Source: Planctomycetota bacterium (GTDB taxonomy: Bacteria; Planctomycetota; B129-G9; JAJDCN01). Taken from it: a stretch of 39,279 nucleotides of DNA. Where the stretch lies: positions 1-39,279 of the forward strand of contig JAJDCN010000078.1 in NCBI GenBank assembly GCA_029260815.1, read 5' to 3'. The position numbers and the translations under genes were made by a program. This document shows, piece by piece, positions 8,072 to 17,081 of this stretch. Below the pieces are notes generated by a model, which saw only the letters and a list, made by a program, of their open reading frames with translations, searched no databases and was not told the DNA's origin. The first letter of the stretch is position 1; each line of letters begins with the position of its first letter.

Positions 8072-9622
8072 ATGGGAACCGACGGATTTGTAGACCTCAA
8101 TGCCAACCCGCTGGTGGTCCGGTTGGGAAAGCCCCCCGGCGAATTCCAGCGCAAAGACCTGATCCAGTTCATCGCCGAGGACCAGATCCGCGCAATCCAT
8201 TTCCGATACGCCGGCGGCGACGGACGCCTCAAGGAACTCAAGCTACCGGTAAACAACCGCCGCGATCTGGAGGTGATGTTGGCCGAAGGCGAGCGAGTCG
8301 ACGGCTCTAGCCTGTTCAAAGGGATCATGCTGGCCGAGTCGAGCGATTTGTACGCCGTACCCGTCTACCGTTCCGCATTCGTTGATCCCTTCGACCCGAC
8401 GACCCTGCATCTGTTCTGTCGCTTCTTCGACCACTCCGGCGAGCCGTTCGCCCACAGCCCGGCCAACATTCTCGCGCGAGCCGCCGAGCAGATGCGGGAG
8501 AAGACCGGCGTCGAGCTCCACGCTCTGGGCGAGTTGGAGTTCTTCCTCATCCTTGATCCGACGGACCAGGACCTGTTCCCGCCCACCGCGCAGGCCGCCT
8601 ACCATGAAAGCGCGCCATACACCAAGGGCGACTTGATCACCAGCGAAATCCTCCGACACGCCGCGCGGATTACCACCGGCCACGTCAAATATTGCCACGC
8701 GGAGGTCGGGGCGATTGACAGCCTCGAATCCCAGATCAAGGCCCTGGCCGGCAAGCGGTTGGAGCAACACGAGCTGGAGTTCCTACCTGCGCCGGTGGAG
8801 GACACGGCCGATTTCCTGGTGACCTGCCAGTGGCTGATCCGTCGCGTGGCCGCGCAGTACGGCGCCGGCGTGACATTTGCGCCCAAACTGGATGACGGCA
8901 TCGCCGGCAACGGGCTGCACATCCACATGGCCGGCGTTCGTGACGGGCGCAACGCCATGCTCGACGACGGCGCTCTGTCGGAAGTCGCAAAGAGAATGAT
9001 CGCCGGGACGCTCAAGCACGCCGCGTCCCTCACCGGCTTTGGCAACACGGTGGCCTCCGCCTACCTGCGGCTGGTGCCCGGCCAAGAAGCGCCCACGCGG
9101 ATCTGCTGGAGCGAGCGGAATCGTTCGGCCTTGGTTCGCGTGCCGCTGGCTTGGGGCAACACGCCGGACATGGCCAGCCGCGTCAATCCGGAGCAGTCGG
9201 CCGCGCGCCAGAAAGGAGACGGACTGCAGACCGTAGAGTTCCGCGCGCCGGACGGCTCGGCCGATATCTACCTGTTGCTGGCCGGCCTGTGCAAGGCGGT
9301 GACCGATGGACTGACCGCCGCCAACAGTCTGGAGCGCGCCAAACAACTGCACGTCCAGGGCAACTTCCTCCAGGACGCCGCTGTGGCCGGCTCCCTGGAT
9401 GCCTTGCCCGCCTCCTGCCACGCCTCAGCCGGTGCGCTCGAAGCCGACCGGACCTTCTACGAAGCCGACGGCGTCTTTCCGCCCGCAGTCATCGACTTCG
9501 CGCTGCGCCGGCTCCGGGAGAACCGGGACGAATCCCTCAACGCGGAGTTGGATCGCCTGGCCGACCGAAACCGGGCCGTCTTCGCCCGCAAGATCATGCA
9601 CCGCGTCGCGTTGCGACTCTAG
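8072..9622 (+). CDS. Divergent type I glutamine synthetase-like protein
   Basis: Glutamine synthetase makes glutamine from glutamate, ammonia and ATP. The 516 residues keep the main family marks: DGSSLFKG, the ExE metal motif in LGELEFFL, QHELEF, the nucleotide-site histidines in GNGLHIHM, the long RLVPGQEAPTR...NRSALVRVP block, and VEFRAPD. Differences from ordinary GlnA include SADIYL where SANPYL is usual, and no recognisable adenylylation-site Tyr loop. Glutamine synthetase-like ligases with other amines exist, so the substrate is not proven. TGGAG precedes the ATG. Its place 22 bases after gatD suggests that it supplies, or once supplied, the amide donor used by GatD. Confidence 0.85.
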   Translation: MGTDGFVDLNANPLVVRLGKPPGEFQRKDLIQFIAEDQIRAIHFRYAGGDGRLKELKLPVNNRRDLEVMLAEGERVDGSSLFKGIMLAESSDLYAVPVYRSAFVDPFDPTTLHLFCRFFDHSGEPFAHSPANILARAAEQMREKTGVELHALGELEFFLILDPTDQDLFPPTAQAAYHESAPYTKGDLITSEILRHAARITTGHVKYCHAEVGAIDSLESQIKALAGKRLEQHELEFLPAPVEDTADFLVTCQWLIRRVAAQYGAGVTFAPKLDDGIAGNGLHIHMAGVRDGRNAMLDDGALSEVAKRMIAGTLKHAASLTGFGNTVASAYLRLVPGQEAPTRICWSERNRSALVRVPLAWGNTPDMASRVNPEQSAARQKGDGLQTVEFRAPDGSADIYLLLAGLCKAVTDGLTAANSLERAKQLHVQGNFLQDAAVAGSLDALPASCHASAGALEADRTFYEADGVFPPAVIDFALRRLRENRDESLNAELDRLADRNRAVFARKIMHRVALRL

Positions 9623-9657
9623 TGGGGCTCGGCTGCCGCCTGTGGCTGAGAAATGGC

Positions 9658-9686
9658 TTGAAAAGGGGGAGCCACTTCGCTAGCAT
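9658..9686 (+). promoter_or_regulatory. Possible promoter of the HEAT lipoprotein-accBC-pfp run
   Basis: TTGAAA (9658-9663) and TAGCAT (9681-9686) are 17 bases apart in the 115-base gap after the glutamine synthetase gene. The -10 is only a partial match. Confidence 0.4.
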
Positions 9687-9737
9687 TACCTACTTATTTA
9701 TCGATGCGGTTTCACTTTACACACGCCAGGGAGGCGT

Positions 9738-10976
9738 ATGGCCCCGCGAAAACAAACAGTCCTCTTGCTACTCGTGATGCTCGGTCTGACCGGATGTCGG
9801 GCGCTGGTTGTGGATCTCAAACAGCGCGTGGGGCTGATGCCCACCCCACGCGACAGCGAGCGCATGATGCGGTCGAGGAACCCTGACGAAGTGCGTGAGG
9901 GAATCTTGGGCATCATCGACCGTCAGGACTCTGATCCGTACTTGGTCGGCCTGTTCGTCGAGCGATTGACGCAACTGCTGGCCGCCCACGACAGCCAGTT
10001 GGTCCGTTCCGCCGCCGCCATCGCCTTGGGCAATCTGGGGGAGAAGACCCTGTCGGTCCCGGCCCTGCTGACCGCCCTGGAGGATGAAGGCAACCGGCCG
10101 GTCGTTCTGGCCGACGTGGCCGCTGCCCTGGCAAAGCTGGGCGCGGAGGATGTACGGGTCCGGCCCGCGATGATCAAGCTCTTCGACGCCTCGCCCGACG
10201 CTACCGTCCGCCGCGCGGCGGTGGTCACCCTGGGCATCGTGGGTGGCGAGGACGATCTGTTACTCCTGCTCAAGGCGCTCGAAGACGACAATTCCCTGGT
10301 CAAATACGGCGCCGCCGAGTCGCTACGTGCTCTGACGGGCATGCCCTTCGGAGCCGATACGGACCTCTGGCAGGAATGGTACGACACCAACAAGAAAGAA
10401 GAACTGCTGACCAAATGGCAGGCCGAGCAGGACCGCATCGAAGCGGAACAGGGGGCCGCCAAAGGCGGTTTTTTCGACAACACCGGCGAATCGGTAGACC
10501 GGGTTGGCTCGGCCATCTTTGACGAGATCGGTCTAGGTCTGCACGAGCTTCTGCTGGCCTACAAGCGGGCCAAACGCGATCTGTTGGACCCGCCCGGCCG
10601 CACGCCGCCTGACCGGGAAGCGTTGCCCCAGATCGATCTGGAGGCACCCGCACCGTCAGACAGACCCGAAGAGCAAGGTCCTAAACCCTCCGAGCCAGTG
10701 ATCACAACACCTGAAGACGGTTCGCAGCCCCCGACCTGGGAGACCGAGCCCGGGGTGGAACCGCCGGAGTTCGAGCCTCCGCCGGAATCCGGCGTCGAAG
10801 GAGAAGAAGAAATCGAGGAAGAGCCGGAAATCTGGGAATATCCCATCGTGGGCATTGCAAAAGGCGCCGAAGGGGTCTACGACGGCGCGGCTTGGCTGGG
10901 CGATAAGGTCGTGACTTATCCGATCGAAGCGGTAAAATGGATCGGCGATCAGGCGATCTTTTGGGACGAGGAGTAG
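9738..10976 (+). CDS. HEAT-repeat lipoprotein
   Basis: This 412-residue protein starts with a signal peptide and lipobox LTGC (Cys20), so it should be anchored to a membrane on the outside of the cytoplasm. Residues about 70-200 hold HEAT/PBS-like helical repeats, seen as recurring blocks such as VRSAAAIALGNLG, VLADVAAALAKLG and VRRAAVVTLGIVG; these usually bind other proteins. The region about 290-365 is rich in Pro and Glu and probably unstructured. The C-terminus is conserved-looking (YPIVGIAKGAEGVYDGAAW and YPIEAVKWIGDQ), perhaps an amphipathic membrane-contacting segment. GGGAGGCG precedes the ATG. It starts the run that includes accBC. No function can be assigned beyond a scaffold-like role. 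Confidence 0.85.
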   Translation: MAPRKQTVLLLLVMLGLTGCRALVVDLKQRVGLMPTPRDSERMMRSRNPDEVREGILGIIDRQDSDPYLVGLFVERLTQLLAAHDSQLVRSAAAIALGNLGEKTLSVPALLTALEDEGNRPVVLADVAAALAKLGAEDVRVRPAMIKLFDASPDATVRRAAVVTLGIVGGEDDLLLLLKALEDDNSLVKYGAAESLRALTGMPFGADTDLWQEWYDTNKKEELLTKWQAEQDRIEAEQGAAKGGFFDNTGESVDRVGSAIFDEIGLGLHELLLAYKRAKRDLLDPPGRTPPDREALPQIDLEAPAPSDRPEEQGPKPSEPVITTPEDGSQPPTWETEPGVEPPEFEPPPESGVEGEEEIEEEPEIWEYPIVGIAKGAEGVYDGAAWLGDKVVTYPIEAVKWIGDQAIFWDEE

Positions 10977-10979
10977 GAG

Positions 10980-11540
10980 ATGCCGCTGGCCAAGGCGTTT
11001 CCCGCGGAGGAGGTCTTCTACGACGGGAGCCAGATCCGCGGCCACTGGGCCCTGGAGACCTTCGACCTGGAAGGGGACAGCGCGGTCTGTTTCGTGGGCG
11101 GCTGCGACGTGGCGCCGGAGCACATGGCCGACCTGGAGGACAAGCGGGCGGGCAGCCGGATCTGTGGGGCTCGGATGCTGCACATTGTCGTGGAGCATTT
11201 CGACTGCGACCTGCGGCTGGTAACCACCCGGCAGCGCTTGCTGGCTGCCTTGGCCGCTGCCGAATGGGCGGCCCGGACCGGAGCGAAGATTACCCGGCGG
11301 GGCGACGACCTGTATGACGCGGAAGCGAAGCTATCGATCTCGGTCGGGGTGCGGACCCGGGTTTCGGGCAAGATTCACTTCGGCGTGAACGTGACCAACG
11401 AAGGCACCCCCGTACCGACCCGAGCGCTGAGCGACTACGGGATCGAGCCGATGGATTTCGGCCGGGCCCTGGTGGAGCACTATGAACGGGAGCTGGACGG
11501 CATTGAACGGGCCATGACGCTCGTCGTAGGCGTAGACTAA
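10980..11540 (+). CDS. DUF366-like conserved protein
   Basis: The 186 residues resemble the DUF366 family, which is best known from archaea and has no settled function. The recognisable marks are IRGHWAL near the start, a [13 protein letters not shown] strand, a DLED motif, and [13 protein letters not shown], where the HIVVEHFD string is the clearest. It looks cytosolic, with no signal peptide or membrane segment. The ATG lies 3 bases after the stop of the HEAT lipoprotein gene and has a GGAG in that junction, so the two are translated from one message. The gene is followed by accB after 22 bases. The family call rests on remembered motifs, not on a search. Confidence 0.7.
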   Translation: MPLAKAFPAEEVFYDGSQIRGHWALETFDLEGDSAVCFVGGCDVAPEHMADLEDKRAGSRICGARMLHIVVEHFDCDLRLVTTRQRLLAALAAAEWAARTGAKITRRGDDLYDAEAKLSISVGVRTRVSGKIHFGVNVTNEGTPVPTRALSDYGIEPMDFGRALVEHYERELDGIERAMTLVVGVD

Positions 11541-11562
11541 AACAGGAGAGGATCTGCCACAG

Positions 11563-12030
11563 ATGAATCTAAGCGAGATCAAAGAGCTCGTCACCTTGAT
11601 GAACGACAACGACCTGCTGGAGCTTGAGGTAGAAGACGGCGATCAGAAGGTCCGTCTGCGCAAGCTGTATGAAGGCGTCCGGGAAAAGATCGTGGCCATC
11701 CCGTCTGCGCCGATCGCCGCGATCTCGGCCGGCGCTGTCGCTCCGGCCGCCGCCGCTCCGGAAGGCGGTACGGTCGCCGCGGAGGGAGCCCAGAAAAAGA
11801 TTCCTGCGCCTATGGTCGGTACGTTCTATCGTGCCCCGTCACCGGACTCTCCACCCTACGTGGAGGTCGGCGATGTGGTGACCAAGGACACTGTCCTGTG
11901 TCTGGTCGAAGCGATGAAAGTGATGAACGAGATCAAGACCGAGTGCGAAGGAACCATCACGGAAGTTTTGGTGGAAAATGGCAAGGCCGTCGAGTTCGGA
12001 CAGGCCATGTTTGTCGTCGCTTTGGGCTAA
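11563..12030 (+). CDS. accB: Biotin carboxyl carrier protein of acetyl-CoA carboxylase
   Basis: BCCP carries the biotin that AccC carboxylates, so that AccAD can make malonyl-CoA, the first step of fatty acid synthesis. The 155 residues match AccB: an N-terminal region with an [13 protein letters not shown] core, an Ala/Pro-rich linker (about 50-80), and the biotinyl domain with EAMKVMNEI, in which K119 is the expected biotinylated lysine. The [18 protein letters not shown] stretch is the thumb-containing segment typical of acetyl-CoA carboxylase BCCPs. It is 19 bases upstream of accC, the usual accBC pairing. Confidence 0.97.
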   Translation: MNLSEIKELVTLMNDNDLLELEVEDGDQKVRLRKLYEGVREKIVAIPSAPIAAISAGAVAPAAAAPEGGTVAAEGAQKKIPAPMVGTFYRAPSPDSPPYVEVGDVVTKDTVLCLVEAMKVMNEIKTECEGTITEVLVENGKAVEFGQAMFVVALG

Positions 12031-12049
12031 CCGCGGGGAAAATCAGATT

Positions 12050-13393
12050 ATGTTCAGCCGAATCCTAATTGCCAACCGCGGTGAAATCGCCCTGAGAATC
12101 ATCCGGGCCTGTCACGAACTGGGCGTGGAGACCGTAGCGGTCTACTCCGAGGCGGATGCGGACGCCATCTATCTGCGCCACGCAGACGACGCGATCTGCA
12201 TTGGTCCGGCTCCGTCGGCCGAGAGCTACCTACACATCCCCGCGATCATTGCGGCTGCGGAGATCGCCGACGTGGAAGCCATTCATCCGGGCTACGGATT
12301 TCTGGCGGAGAACGCGCACTTCGCCGAGGTGTGCGCTTCGTGCAATATCGAATTCATCGGTCCCAAACCGTCGGTCATCGCCCAAATGGGCGACAAGGCG
12401 GAGGCCCGAAAGGTCGCACACCGGTGCAAGCTGCACCTGATCCCCGGCAGTGGCGATATTGTCAAATCGGTGGAAGAGGCTCTCACTGTGGCTCGCGAAG
12501 TCGGCTACCCGGTGGTGATCAAGGCGGCCTCTGGAGGTGGCGGGCGGGGCATGCGCCTGGCCCACAACGACGCCAGCCTGACGAGCGCCTTCCACCAGGC
12601 GCAATCCGAGGCGGAGATCGCCTTCGGCAACTCCGCTCTCTACGTGGAGAAGCAACTGACCCAGGCGCGGCACATCGAGATCCAACTACTGGCCGACCAC
12701 CACGGCTCGGTGATCCACTTGGGCGAACGGGACTGCTCCCTGCAGCGACGGTACCAGAAACTTATCGAAGAGGCCCCATCGCCGGTGGTCTCGCCGCAAC
12801 TTCGCGAGAAGATGGGCGATGCGGCCAAGCGACTGGCCCATGAGGTGAACTACACCAACGCCGGGACCGTGGAGTTCCTCCTGGACGAGGCGGGCAACTT
12901 CTACTTCATGGAGATGAACACCCGCGTGCAGGTAGAGCATCCTGTCACCGAGATGGTTACCGGCGTGGACATCATCAAGGAACAGATCCGCATTGCCTGC
13001 GGACAGCCTTTGCGTTTGAAGCAGTCGGACGTCAAGATCAACGGTGTGGCGATCGAGTGTCGGATCAACGCGGAGGACTCGGAGAACGGGTTCAAGCCGT
13101 GCCCCGGCACCGTGGGAAAATACTACCCGCCCGGGGGCGTCGGCGTGCGACTGGACTCCCACGTGTACAGCGGCTACACGATCCCGCCGACCTACGACTC
13201 CATGGTCGGCAAACTGATCGTCCACCGGCGCAACCGAGAGAGCGCCATCTCGTGCATGCGGCGGGCGCTCAGCGAGTTCGTCTTCGAGGACATTAAGACC
13301 ACGATCCCGTTGTATCGAAAAATCTTTGGGCACAATCGCTATCTGAGCGGGGACCTGTACACCGGATTCATTGAAGACTACTTTACGAAATAG
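12050..13393 (+). CDS. accC: Biotin carboxylase subunit of acetyl-CoA carboxylase
   Basis: AccC uses ATP and bicarbonate to carboxylate BCCP-bound biotin. The protein of 447 residues has the usual length for AccC. It begins [16 protein letters not shown], keeps [10 protein letters not shown], the ATP-grasp glycine loop [11 protein letters not shown], the [15 protein letters not shown] catalytic block, and the C-terminal biotin carboxylase domain. The start was set at 12050, where family similarity begins, rather than at an in-frame ATG inside accB (11978). The gap to accB is 19 bases and pfp follows after 35 bases, so fatty acid synthesis and glycolysis genes share this transcription unit. 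Confidence 0.97.
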   Translation: MFSRILIANRGEIALRIIRACHELGVETVAVYSEADADAIYLRHADDAICIGPAPSAESYLHIPAIIAAAEIADVEAIHPGYGFLAENAHFAEVCASCNIEFIGPKPSVIAQMGDKAEARKVAHRCKLHLIPGSGDIVKSVEEALTVAREVGYPVVIKAASGGGGRGMRLAHNDASLTSAFHQAQSEAEIAFGNSALYVEKQLTQARHIEIQLLADHHGSVIHLGERDCSLQRRYQKLIEEAPSPVVSPQLREKMGDAAKRLAHEVNYTNAGTVEFLLDEAGNFYFMEMNTRVQVEHPVTEMVTGVDIIKEQIRIACGQPLRLKQSDVKINGVAIECRINAEDSENGFKPCPGTVGKYYPPGGVGVRLDSHVYSGYTIPPTYDSMVGKLIVHRRNRESAISCMRRALSEFVFEDIKTTIPLYRKIFGHNRYLSGDLYTGFIEDYFTK

Positions 13394-13428
13394 AGCCTCG
13401 TGAAATTGAAAAGCAAGGAGAACGTATT

Positions 13429-14466
13429 ATGACGACAGTCGGTATCCTCACCGGTGGGGGCGACTGCCCGGGCCTCAACGCCGTAATTCGCGGCGCCGTC
13501 CGGAAGCTGTCCAATAACAATGTGGAAACGATCGGCATCATGGAAGGCTGGCGGGGCATGTTGGAGCAAATGGCGATGCCGCTGACGGTCTCCAACACGG
13601 ATGGCATTCTGGCCGAAGGCGGCACGATCCTGGGAACCTCGCGCACCAATCCCTACAAAGAGCCCGATACGGCCGTGCCGAAGATCCAGGAAACCTTCGC
13701 GGCGCTCGGACTGGATTCCCTGATCGCCGTTGGCGGAGACGACACCCTGGGCGTGGCCAACAAGCTGTATCTGGAGCACAAGCTGAACACCATTGGCGTG
13801 CCCAAGACCATCGACAACGACCTGTCGGGCACCGATGTCACTTTTGGCTTCGACACCGCGATTAATATCGCCATGGAGGCCATCGACCGGCTGCACACCA
13901 CTGCAAAGTCCCACCGCCGCTGCGTGGTGGTGGAGATTATGGGCCGTCACGCCGGCTGGATTACCGCCTTTGCGGGGCTGGCCGGGGCCGCCGACGTAGT
14001 CCTGGTCCCGGAACGGAATGTGTCGATCGAACAGGTCTGCGACATCCTCAAGCGCAACCGCGCCGACGGCCAGATCTATAACATGGTCGCCGTCTCCGAA
14101 GGGGCTGTCCTTGCGTCCAGCGACATGGTGACCCAGGACGGGGAAGTGGACGAGTTCGGCCACGTGCACCTGGGTGGTATCGCCAAGAATTTGGCGGAGC
14201 TGATCGAAAAACACACCGGCTACGAGACGCGCCACGTGGTCCTGGGCCACACCCAGCGCGGCGGAAAGCCGACCGCTTTCGACCGCATGCTGGGCACTCG
14301 CTACGGCATCAAAGCGGCCGAACTGGTCCTGGCGAAAGATTTCGGAAAGATGGTTGCCCTGCACGGCAACACGATCGTGGGCATCCCGTTGGCCGACGGC
14401 GTGGGCGAGACCAAGGTCTTGACCGCGGACTTTCTCGCCGTGCTCGACGAGTTTCATAGTACCTGA
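13429..14466 (+). CDS. pfp: 6-phosphofructokinase, predicted pyrophosphate-dependent
   Basis: This 345-residue PFK-A family enzyme interconverts fructose 6-phosphate and fructose 1,6-bisphosphate. Family motifs include GILTGGGDCPGLNAVIRG at the start, PKTIDNDLSGTD, the substrate-binding MGRHAGW and the HTQRGG motif. Two positions decide the phosphoryl donor in this family: the residue after the GGD aspartate and the residue before TIDND. Here they are D105 (GGDDT) and K126 (PKTIDND), the pair typical of pyrophosphate-dependent enzymes, which would make the reaction reversible. ATP-dependent PFKs with Lys at the second site also exist, but they keep Gly at the first. AAGGAG precedes the ATG. 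Confidence 0.9.
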   Translation: MTTVGILTGGGDCPGLNAVIRGAVRKLSNNNVETIGIMEGWRGMLEQMAMPLTVSNTDGILAEGGTILGTSRTNPYKEPDTAVPKIQETFAALGLDSLIAVGGDDTLGVANKLYLEHKLNTIGVPKTIDNDLSGTDVTFGFDTAINIAMEAIDRLHTTAKSHRRCVVVEIMGRHAGWITAFAGLAGAADVVLVPERNVSIEQVCDILKRNRADGQIYNMVAVSEGAVLASSDMVTQDGEVDEFGHVHLGGIAKNLAELIEKHTGYETRHVVLGHTQRGGKPTAFDRMLGTRYGIKAAELVLAKDFGKMVALHGNTIVGIPLADGVGETKVLTADFLAVLDEFHST

Positions 14467-14507
14467 CCGATCTGGTACGCAGGCCCGACCGCATCCGAGG
14501 CAAACCG

Positions 14508-15098
14508 ATGGTTCGCACCGTTTCTTCAACCCTGTTGGCACTGGTCTTCCTGACGGTTTGCGGATGTCGGATCCTTCCGGACACACGCCCGGAAACCGCA
14601 GAAGAAGAACGCGCCCTCCTGGAAGACGACCAAGTCCTGCTCTATACCGAAAAGATCGCGGCGGGCCAGGGCCGCGATGCCACGGCTATTACGCTGGTGA
14701 ACGCGCGACCCGAGGCGGCTTGGAAGGTCCTGACGGATTACAACGGGTACGATCGATTCTTTCCCCGCACCGAGCGCAGCCTGGAACTTCTGCGTGACGA
14801 GGAGGTCCTGGTCTTTCTCCATGTGGATTCGGTGATGTCGAGTCAGCCCGAGTGGTTGTTGCTGTCGCTTACTGAAGACGCCGACGCCTACACGATCCGG
14901 TTCGAGCAGATCCAGGGCAAGGCCCGGAGTCTTGCGGGATCCTGGACGATCGAGCAATACGCCGAGTGGACGAAGCTTACGTTTCACACCCGGCTTGATC
15001 TGGGATTCGACATGCCGGACTTTTTCTGGGACTTGATGCAGGGCTGGTTATTGCGTAGTGTATTGTCTGACGCGCGCGAAGTCATCGAAGACGAATAG
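14508..15098 (+). CDS. SRPBCC/START-like lipoprotein
   Basis: This 196-residue protein has a signal peptide ending in a lipobox-like VCGC (Cys20). The remainder resembles the SRPBCC (polyketide cyclase/START) fold: ITLVNARPEAAWKVLTDYNGYDRFFPRTERSLEL is the standard first helix-grip segment (V..ARPEAVW.VLTDY), and the C-terminal helix near 165-190 would close the ligand pocket. Such proteins bind lipids or other hydrophobic molecules. A lipid-anchored version next to accBC could handle a membrane lipid or isoprenoid, but that is inference. The gap to pfp is 41 bases and the next gene starts 9 bases after its stop. Confidence 0.75.
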   Translation: MVRTVSSTLLALVFLTVCGCRILPDTRPETAEEERALLEDDQVLLYTEKIAAGQGRDATAITLVNARPEAAWKVLTDYNGYDRFFPRTERSLELLRDEEVLVFLHVDSVMSSQPEWLLLSLTEDADAYTIRFEQIQGKARSLAGSWTIEQYAEWTKLTFHTRLDLGFDMPDFFWDLMQGWLLRSVLSDAREVIEDE

Positions 15099-15107
15099 GG
15101 GGTACCC

Positions 15108-15386
15108 GTGGCAAAGAAAACCAAAACCAATAAGACCCAATCCGACCCGGCGGCGGAGAGCGGGCAAATGGCCCGAGCCATCTTCAATAAGGTCCGTCAG
15201 ATCAAAGAATCTAACCCGGCCATCTCCCGGTCGGTCAACCAAAGCGAGGTCGAGATCAAGAAGCATCTGATGAAGATCAGGGTCCAGATCGACAAGCTGG
15301 ACCTCCACGACCGAGACCTGGCCTCGATTATGGTCCTCAACGGACTGCAAAAAACCGCCGAGGAGATCCTCGCCAACGACGCGTGA
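15108..15386 (+). CDS. Small charged protein of unknown function
   Basis: I do not recognise this 92-residue protein. It begins with a Lys/Thr-rich tail (MAKKTKTNKTQ) and continues as predicted helices with alternating charges (about 22-92), including VEIKKHLMKIRVQIDKLDLHDRD, likely a coiled coil. It has no signal peptide. The start is GTG, chosen because AGGGGGT lies just upstream and it falls 9 bases after the previous stop. It is the last gene of the run and is followed by a degenerate dispersed repeat. Confidence 0.7.
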   Translation: MAKKTKTNKTQSDPAAESGQMARAIFNKVRQIKESNPAISRSVNQSEVEIKKHLMKIRVQIDKLDLHDRDLASIMVLNGLQKTAEEILANDA

Positions 15387-15671
15387 TGCAAAAGCGTCTG
15401 AACGATTTTTGCTACACAGAGCGCTGAGTAAAGAGGGGCCGATTCTGTGTCATTCTGAACAGCGCAGAGAATCGAATTTGCGAATCTTTGCTGCTTGCAA
15501 GCAAGATCCTTCACTTCGTTCAGGATGACACAGAGAAGTTTTTCTCAGAAAATTCGGCTTCTTTGCAGAGGAACGCCCTTTTAGGCCCTTGTTGTTGAAT
15601 GATCGTATCTGCGGGCTGCTTGCCGCCATTTGCGCGCAGGCCACGTCCATGGCCTACTTTGGGGTTGCCTA
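15387..15671. repeat. MITE-like dispersed repeat, copy B (left arm lost)
   Basis: The region has no gene. It holds the inner motif (CTGTGTCATTCTGAACAGCG, then CTTCACTTCGTTCAGGATGA) and a right arm GGCCCTTGTTGTTGAATG...TTTGGGGTTGCCTAC that matches copy A. The CCAACCCC-type left arm is absent. It lies between two convergent genes, and its last bases include the stop codon of the histidine kinase gene. Confidence 0.6.
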
Positions 15672-17078
15672 CCCGGCGCTTGCCTCGGCCGGTAAGCGCA
15701 CGGTGAAAGTGGTGCCGGTCCCGACCGTGCTTTCCGCCGTGATCGAGCCACCGTGAGAATCCACGATCCATTTGCAGATACTCAACCCCAGCCCGTTGCC
15801 CGTGATCGTCTTGGCGCGCGCCGGGTCTACCCGGTAGAACCGGTCGAAGATGCGCGGCAGATCCTCCTGGGGGATGCCGATCCCAGAGTCGGCAATCGTA
15901 ACGACCGCATCGTTTTCCTGTGGAGTCAGCTCCAGCCGGATCGCGCCACCGTTGGGCGAGTACTTCACCGCGTTGTCCACCAGGTTCATGAACAGTTGCG
16001 TCAGTCGGTTGCGATCGCCCAGGACTTCTACCGATGGGAAAGAAGCGGCTTCCAGGGACAGCCCCTGGGCTTCGGCCAGCACCCGCATGTGTTGATGTAC
16101 GTCGGTCAACAAATCGCCCAGATCCACCGGCTCCAGGCTTAGGTCGCTGCGCAGCTCGCTGCGGGAGAGAATCAACAGGTCTGAGACGATTGAAGAGAGA
16201 CGGTCGATCTCCTCCAGGATGCTTCCCAAGGTGTCCTTATACTCCTCCGGCGCCCGTTCGGCGCGCAGGGCTAATTCGGCCTCGCCGCGCATGGAGGTCA
16301 GTGGCGTGCGCAACTCGTGGGACGCATCCGCAGTGAACCGGCGTGTCCGTTCAAAAGACGCCTCCAACCGCTCGATCATTTCGTTGAGGGTTTCCGATAG
16401 CAGATCCAACTCGTCGCCCGCCGCCGACACACTCAGCCGTCCACTGAGATTCTGCGCGCTGATTCGCCGCGCGGTCTGTGTGATTTCGGTAATCGGGTTC
16501 AGGGCCTTTTTTGCGATGGACAGCCCGCTAACGATCGTGATTGCGATGACCAGGGGAAACACGACGATCATGGCCGTCGTGTAGTTGGACAGGGTCCGGT
16601 CCATCGCGGCCAGCGAGTAGCCAATCTGCAATGTTCCGCCGCCGACCGCCGGGGCCAGGGGAAAGCTTGCCAGACGAATCCGGTAGTCGAAGCCTTTGAC
16701 CTCCACGGTCTCGAAGGATTCCTCAAGGATCCGGGAATCATCGTGTTGTATGGGGATGGGCAGGACTCGCGGTCGCCCGTCCGTGCCGTTGAGTGCCCGC
16801 GAAGTCTTCTGCACGCGACCTTCGCCATCGACCCACTGCATCAGCCGCTGGGTGCGCTGCGGGATGCTGCCGGCGCTCTCGGCGCGGACCTGGCGAAGAT
16901 TGTCGTCCACCAGTTCCAACGTATTATGCGCATGCCACCGGTACAGCAGGGTGTAGAAGCCCAGGATCACGATGGACAAGAACAGACAATAGATCACCGT
17001 GATCCGGAAGCTGAGAGTCTTGTGCAGAGCGGGGCGGCGAAAGCCTTCGGGGCCGCTCGGATCGGCGGCAGAAGCCAT
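15669..17078 (-). CDS. Membrane sensor histidine kinase
   Basis: This 469-residue protein is a classical transmembrane histidine kinase. TM1 is near 22-44 and TM2 near 168-188, enclosing an extracytoplasmic sensor of about 120 residues. A HAMP linker follows (ALNPITEITQTARRI onward), then the HisKA H-box DASHELRTP with phosphorylated H254, and an HATPase_c domain with the N-box (NLVDNAVKYS), G1 (DSGIGI), F-box (FDRFYRVD) and G2 (GLGLSI). The ATG is 3 bases after the stop of the response regulator gene, so the pair is one system. The stimulus is unknown. The C-terminus ends at the boundary of repeat copy B. Confidence 0.95.
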   Translation of the reverse strand: MASAADPSGPEGFRRPALHKTLSFRITVIYCLFLSIVILGFYTLLYRWHAHNTLELVDDNLRQVRAESAGSIPQRTQRLMQWVDGEGRVQKTSRALNGTDGRPRVLPIPIQHDDSRILEESFETVEVKGFDYRIRLASFPLAPAVGGGTLQIGYSLAAMDRTLSNYTTAMIVVFPLVIAITIVSGLSIAKKALNPITEITQTARRISAQNLSGRLSVSAAGDELDLLSETLNEMIERLEASFERTRRFTADASHELRTPLTSMRGEAELALRAERAPEEYKDTLGSILEEIDRLSSIVSDLLILSRSELRSDLSLEPVDLGDLLTDVHQHMRVLAEAQGLSLEAASFPSVEVLGDRNRLTQLFMNLVDNAVKYSPNGGAIRLELTPQENDAVVTIADSGIGIPQEDLPRIFDRFYRVDPARAKTITGNGLGLSICKWIVDSHGGSITAESTVGTGTTFTVRLPAEASAG

Positions 17079-17081
17079 GGC

